From CAVVVS01 sp963751355 (GTDB taxonomy: Bacteria; Bacteroidota; Ignavibacteria; Ignavibacteriales; Ignavibacteriaceae), in NCBI GenBank assembly GCA_963751355.1, contig CAVVVS010000105.1, forward strand, positions 1 to 64,000: a DNA stretch of 64,000 nt. Reading direction: 5' to 3'. Numbering within the stretch: position 1 is the first letter of the stretch; each line of letters starts with the position of its first letter. The position numbers and the translations under genes are program-made. Shown here piece after piece: positions 63,201 to 64,000 of the stretch. The notes under the pieces were generated by a model. The model ran no database searches and was not told the DNA's origin. It was given only the letters and a program-made list of their open reading frames with translations.

Positions 63201-63463
63201 CCGGAACCTTTCGGAATTTCGACCGAGTGAAAAACGCTCAAATCAACATTTAATGGATCGGGCGGATAATCGCCAACCATTCCGTAGTTATAAAACATTG
63301 TTCTAATATTATTTGCATCGTGAGTCCCCTCGCGTTCTGCATCCGACGTTCCTCTTAGTGAATCAGGTACAACCGGCAACAACTGCTGTGCAAATATTTT
63401 ATTTGAAAACACCGTAAATAATATTACAAGCGCTATTATTTCAAACTGGCAAAACTTTTTCAT
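60209..63463 (-). CDS. Large secreted protein with FnIII domain and T9SS-type C-terminus
   Basis: A 1084-residue secreted protein, signal peptide ending NKIFAQQ. The N-terminal half is rich in Asp, Tyr, Trp and Gly and has Ca-binding-like TDGIDNDNDGITDE (about 340). An FnIII-like domain sits around 575-690 with LTWNNIAETAFDQ and YRIYRSTDPTFLD. The final about 90 residues form a FlgD/T9SS sorting-like domain: VPNPYIGQASFEPQRF, VIRIYTVTGELVKTI, LEVAPGLYIFHVDAG. No enzyme motif is seen, so an adhesin or surface scaffold is likely. It lies between a TonB-dependent receptor gene (36 nt) and a PorV gene (18 nt). Confidence 0.8.
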   Translation of the reverse strand: MKKFCQFEIIALVILFTVFSNKIFAQQLLPVVPDSLRGTSDAEREGTHDANNIRTMFYNYGMVGDYPPDPLNVDLSVFHSVEIPKGSGQNYSDGYTPYVLAKITQVNGKQAYIMETGYRERQGQSPYFNRVMRFEPRPSYNMGGKWVGYFQPNPDINTGRSPAISNDPRTWPDYWIDKMNDPDDPGWSGSWDGYFGKVPGADQESYYVYDDQYYDAWNYFPDSRDHTRKGLGLRVEQRNFQWANVQAGNVLFSHYDISNESTTSYLENIIFGLYDDTGVGGEGIGPEGIPESDDDNAFYTNELGLNLVYTWDNYGDGMRGKTGYLGYSYLETPGNATDGIDNDNDGITDEKRDGGPGQKIIGQDNIKAYVQAHYNMTKFEAFYGPLEDRLAYKEGVWWTGDEDMDWVAKYHDTGADGVFGTHDKGEDDGIPTEGEPNFDKTDVDESDQIGLTGFKMNRIRAGNGIGPVDNIVFYDNESHWPQRLYKLFTSPDSSFDVPLVKNYNIAFLFASGPFNLAAGERERFSLALGFGADLRELKNTTRIVAQIYKANYQFAVPPPTPTLHAFAGDHYVTLTWNNIAETAFDQLTNTDDFEGYRIYRSTDPTFLDPRVIMTGTGSGPIGNGKPIAQFDLKDGVLGFSKTTVEGVAYFLGNDSGLSHTFTDSTVTDGQTYYYAVVAYDKGSDSLYIYPSENSISVSQTLRGGIILPKNVVSVIPNASALGYKPGEAMQLQHSEGTGSGDVNLLVKNPALVPDNHIYKIIFSNQEDTVRAKYYSLVDETKGDTLFALGYDLEGQGTGPVADGILPVISTPQEVYIDSATSGFSNGSSTNLRFASRYANSLPIGLRRPGYPDNIEIIFGDQVMDTSVAGIGMPSEPTKFKVIAKDPAGDIKLKFRFRDIDKSGTFSTSNDYVEILTAKKETPTRFLPTWHIEVDKNATVGTIQPPGNGDVYKLNIHVPYSSSDAFTFSTTAQKIDQQSAKEQFKEPYVVPNPYIGQASFEPQRFAVSGRGERKIEFRGLPDNCVIRIYTVTGELVKTIRHSGLQGYEPWDLRTKDNLEVAPGLYIFHVDAGSVGSYIGKFAIVK

Positions 63464-63499
63464 AAAAATTAAGAAGTTTAATTTTGAACAAACATAAAA

Positions 63500-64000
63500 T
63501 TATTTAGAATTAAAAGATATTCCGATTTCAAATCGTCTTGGTTCATAGTATCTTGCCGGGTTTATTAACTGAGCTTTATCAACTGACGGGGTCAGCGAAT
63601 AATCCGGGCTTCCGGTGCCTGAAAAAACAAACCCATTAACATAATCTTGATTAAACAAATTAAATACGCGCGCAAATATGCTAAATTCCATCGGACCTAA
63701 CTTGAAAAATTTTTCGGCACGTAAATCTACCAAAACAAAACTGGGTTTGTTGCCGGAGTTTGTCTGTAAATCTGCTGTAAAACTAGCTGGTCCTATCTGA
63801 GGAGTATAAGGCTGACCGCTGCCGTATCTAACAATTGTGCTGATCGATATCTGACCCGGAATAAAATAAATTGCCCGCAGATTTAATGTATGGCGCTGAT
63901 CCCAGTTAAATGGAATATCGCGGGGGCGCGGGTCTTTTCCACTTGCTGCTCTGTTAGCAGTTTCTCTGGGATCGCTGGAATTTCCATAAGCAAATTGCAG
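63500..64000 (-). CDS. TonB-dependent outer-membrane receptor, C-terminal part (runs off the window)
   Basis: The frame is open to the window edge; about 166 codons are visible and the N-terminus is missing. Strands typical of the C-terminal half of the barrel are FNWDQRHTLNLRAIYFIPG, RYGSGQPYTPQIGPASF, LVDLRAEKFFKLG and FSIFARVFNLFNQDYVNG (R-V-x-N-L-F-x-x-x-Y is a common receptor motif). It ends RRFEIGISFNSK. An apparent start at 63733 is only an internal TTG codon. It is upstream of the T9SS cargo and PorV genes, so all three may form one envelope unit. The ligand is unknown. Confidence 0.85.
   Translation of the reverse strand: MQFAYGNSSDPRETANRAASGKDPRPRDIPFNWDQRHTLNLRAIYFIPGQISISTIVRYGSGQPYTPQIGPASFTADLQTNSGNKPSFVLVDLRAEKFFKLGPMEFSIFARVFNLFNQDYVNGFVFSGTGSPDYSLTPSVDKAQLINPARYYEPRRFEIGISFNSK

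Overview
The window reads as a chromosomal stretch of an AT-rich, non-phototrophic member of the Bacteroidota/Chlorobi lineage, most likely class Ignavibacteria (Melioribacter/Ignavibacterium-like). This rests on three PorV/PorQ-family outer-membrane proteins, two large secreted proteins with type IX secretion (T9SS)-style C-termini, a TonB-dependent receptor, an actinobacterial-style fused 2-oxoglutarate decarboxylase (Kgd), many lipoproteins, frequent TTG starts (purC-like, purS, gatA, ndk, tgt) and occasional TAnnTTTG promoter boxes. Assignment below class is inference.

Layout. 1-3138 (minus): ybaB-recR-methyltransferase-two lipoproteins-ftsX, tightly packed; ftsX runs off the left edge and one lipoprotein appears to start at ATT. 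3280-6833 (plus): a degenerate PurC homologue, psd-pssA (phosphatidylethanolamine synthesis), purS-purQ and two tandem tatA genes, closed by a clear terminator. 6935-12729 (plus): gatA, sucD with a histone-H1-like basic tail, ndk, a NamZ-type muramidase and a lipoprotein. 12889-17297 (minus): tgt-yajC-ribBA-nfeD. 17858-26657 (minus): glycerate kinase-thyA-folA-mutL-mutA-ubiA-lipoprotein-CNNM transporter, mostly overlapping or nearly so.

26741-41736 is a surface-envelope region: one plus-strand glycosyltransferase, then a 13-gene minus-strand run holding a polysaccharide flippase, glycosyltransferases (GT4-like, GT39-like, GT2), a FemAB-like acyltransferase, two PorV/PorQ proteins, an Asp-box propeller with a T9SS C-terminus, an Ig-like lipoprotein, a site-2 protease, a DUF1207-like protein, a radical SAM enzyme and a polysaccharide deacetylase. 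41956-42159 is the remnant of an archease gene. 42314-50660 carries an EamA transporter, pdxH, kgd, a small membrane protein and a two-component system.

50661-51633 is a large gene-free stretch with five consecutive short hairpins, resembling REP-type palindrome arrays; isolated palindromes recur at 41936, 52753 and 59008. The right end has msrAB, a SurA-like isomerase, a putative beta-1,2-glucan-degrading pair (GH144-like plus GH3, overlapping by 20 nt), and a PorV/T9SS-cargo/TonB-receptor cluster that runs off the right edge.

No rRNA, tRNA, CRISPR array, integrase, transposase or phage gene was seen. I found no clearly new multi-gene system. The best candidates for novelty are the SucD tail, the PurC pseudoenzyme candidate, the ATT-start lipoprotein, the hairpin array and the envelope cluster.
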